Source of the DNA: Petrosia ficiformis
Lineage: Eukaryota; Porifera; Demospongiae; Haplosclerida; Petrosiidae
Length of the DNA: 64,000 nucleotides
Direction of reading: 5' to 3'
Assembly: GCA_947044365.1 (NCBI GenBank)
Contig: OX345636.1
Coordinates: forward strand, 53,237,746-53,301,745
The position numbers and the translations under genes were made by a program. The notes beneath the pieces were generated by a model. The model saw only the letters and a program-made list of their open reading frames with translations, did no database searches and was not told the origin of the DNA. Shown in pieces: positions 62,430 to 64,000 of the stretch (within the stretch, counting starts at the first letter, position 1; every line of letters begins with the position of its first letter).

Positions 62430-63195
62430 TAAAGTAAACTGACCAATCAGATTGCTTAAAATGAGGTTGATAAATGTGTTATCCACCTCTTCAGGAGGTT
62501 GATAACTAGTTATCAACCTCTTATTTTAATCAATTTGATTAGTCACTTTTACTGCATTTCCGGCTCATTGCTGGGAGATAGGAAATATTGTTTTCTGTTA
62601 TTTCTTTCCATGACATTTTATTACACAACAATTATAAATTATGTGATTAAAGCATTAAGTTAAAGCATTATTTGTGTTAATACTCTAAGTAGTTGTACTG
62701 TTCAGTGATTGCAGTTATAATTGACAGTTTTTCTGCCATTTGTGGAACTGTTGACACTCGTTCTTTTTGATCATCTGACACCTGTTTGTATGCGAGGCCT
62801 TAGCATTCGCATTCCTCGATGTCTCTTGTTTGGGTGGGGCTGGTCTTGCTGCGCTCGAGCTCCTGGCCTGGAAGAGCCACACCTTATACTGAATGGAGAA
62901 GGAGCCGGAAGTCTGCCACATGCTAGTAGGAGCTCTTTCTGTTATTTGCGATTGAACTGTTGATCAGTTACTTGTCTAAGGAGTCACAGAAATCCATACT
63001 AGGTTAGTGAAATTATGTATACTGTTGCCACACGCAAAGATTTGCTTAGTTACTACATTTCACACGCGTTTCATGGTAGAAGACGGTTATACACCTCGGT
63101 ACGGTTTCTACTGGATTTATCAAACCTCGTGCCTTCGGCCCTCGGTTTGATAAATCCAGTAGAAACCTTTACCTCGGTGTATAACCTATACTTAT
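62430..63195 (-). mobile_element. GGTTATACAC foldback element, copy 2 (minus orientation)
   Basis: Reverse complement of 56455-57465: TAAACTGACCAATCAGATTG, GGTTGATAACTAGTTATCAACC (62499-62520), TTATTTTAATCAATTTGATT, then TTTGCTTAGTTACTACATTT, and the terminal hairpin GGTTATACACCTCGGTACGG with TTCTACTGGATTTATCAAAC around the loop CCTCGTGCCTTCGGCCCTCGG (63126-63146). Confidence 0.8.
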
Positions 63196-63242
63196 CCATG
63201 GATGTAAAAGGATAAAAGACTATCCTTCAACTCTCAATAAAA

Positions 63243-63590
63243 GCATATGTATGGCATGCCGTTTGTAACAGTCAAAACCCAATCCCACTCTATTATTTGC
63301 GCATGCACGGACCAAGTATTCGGTATATAATCTATGCTAATGTAGTGGATCAACTGTAACATTCACCTCTCCCGTCTCCCGACTCAAACAACATGGATGA
63401 TAACCCTAACTATCCGAGGGCCTAAACTGGGGTCTGGGGGGCTCCGCCCACCCAGACCCCCCCAGTTTGTTATGCTAACGTACTGTCTCAGTTTCCAGTC
63501 CCAAGCCTTCCAATTTTAAATTTAATATCATGCGCATGCGCAAATAATAAAGTGAGATTGGCTGTTACAAACGGCACACCATACATATGC
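63243..63590. mobile_element. MITE with 65-bp TIRs and a G-rich central hairpin
   Basis: Left GCATATGTATGGCATGCCGT, then TTGTAACAGTC and CTCTATTATTTGCGCATGCA; right is the near-perfect inverse (TGCGCAAATAATAAAGTGAG, ACGGCACACCATACATATGC). The centre has AACTGGGGTCTGGGGGG pairing with CCCAGACCCCCCCAGTT (63426-63470). No ORF. Confidence 0.75.
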
Positions 63591-63639
63591 TACAATCAAG
63601 GAGGTGGAGTAAGTAAACTGAGCAAGCTCAGTAGAAAAC

Positions 63640-64000
63640 AAAATGGAGTTATTATGAATATCACTATAATATATATCATATATAACATAGTTTTTCAGTC
63701 TATATGTGATATATAAATCTGCCCTCAAAAATTTAGTGAAAAAAATATTTTCTTGTGCAGGTTTATATATACCACATATAGACCTCAATACTATTATATA
63801 TATATACCAAATATAAAACTTTCTACCTAATTCAGAATGTATGGGCTATGAATATTGTATATATATATATATATATATATATAGTATGATGATGACATCA
63901 TCCTTTGATGTGGTGAGGTCTATATATTGTATATAGAGGTCTATATTTTTAAATATAGACCTGTCTGACCACTCTGTGTACACTATGCAGGAAATGTTAC
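63640..64000. other. A+T-rich tail with TATATAGACCT repeats
   Basis: Repeated ATATAGACCT/AGGTCTATAT motifs in both orientations (63715-63970) and a TA tract at 63858-63883. No coding potential; the window ends inside it. Confidence 0.5.

Overview
The window is nuclear DNA from an animal. Coding exons are joined by GT-AG introns, the base composition is strongly A+T-rich, and the principal gene is an animal-type cytosolic aconitase / iron regulatory protein 1 (IRP1). A somatomedin-B plus 7TM receptor of the methuselah-like (class B related) type and a dense layer of invertebrate-type DNA transposons (piggyBac, hAT, Tc1/mariner, pogo-like MITEs, foldback elements) point to a marine invertebrate. 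A sponge is my best guess, but nothing here fixes the genus.

Layout. 1-5.4 kb: no intact gene; MITEs, AT microsatellites and a TIR element carrying a broken RecQ-helicase exon. 5.4-7.05 kb: the last exon of an unrecognised single-pass membrane protein. 7.2-7.4 kb: a spare copy of the first two coding exons of ACO1. 8.2-11.35 kb: an insertion holding a frameshifted Cys/His-rich ORF. 11.6-12.9 kb: a broken, 5'-truncated second copy of the membrane-protein gene. 13.17-52.39 kb: the complete ACO1/IRP1 gene, 21 coding exons giving 891 residues, spread over 39 kb because its introns are packed with transposons and with blocks of a self-complementary TGTACA repeat. An intact-looking piggyBac transposon (41.03-43.49 kb) sits in intron 18. 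52.4-58.7 kb: repeats, including a second copy of a hAT relic. 58.7-61.7 kb (minus strand): a two-exon receptor gene with one in-frame TGA in its ectodomain. This gene is bracketed by inverted copies of a foldback element at 56.45-57.47 and 62.43-63.2 kb.

History that can be read directly. A tandem duplication copied a segment running from inside the membrane-protein gene to ACO1 intron 2, with its junction near 11,620. It left an order of full membrane gene, ACO1 5' stub, broken membrane gene, full ACO1. The two copies serve as empty-site controls for later insertions: the 300-bp hairpin element at 7838-8137 and the 622-bp foldback at 13,591-14,212. The paired hAT relics at 47 and 54 kb similarly give an empty TTAA site for a piggyBac-type MITE.

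The genes do not form a pathway. ACO1/IRP1 would act in the cytosol on citrate/isocitrate and possibly on iron-responsive mRNA elements, the receptor acts at the cell surface, and the remaining ORFs belong to mobile elements or are relics of them. All homology statements are by eye, without database searches.
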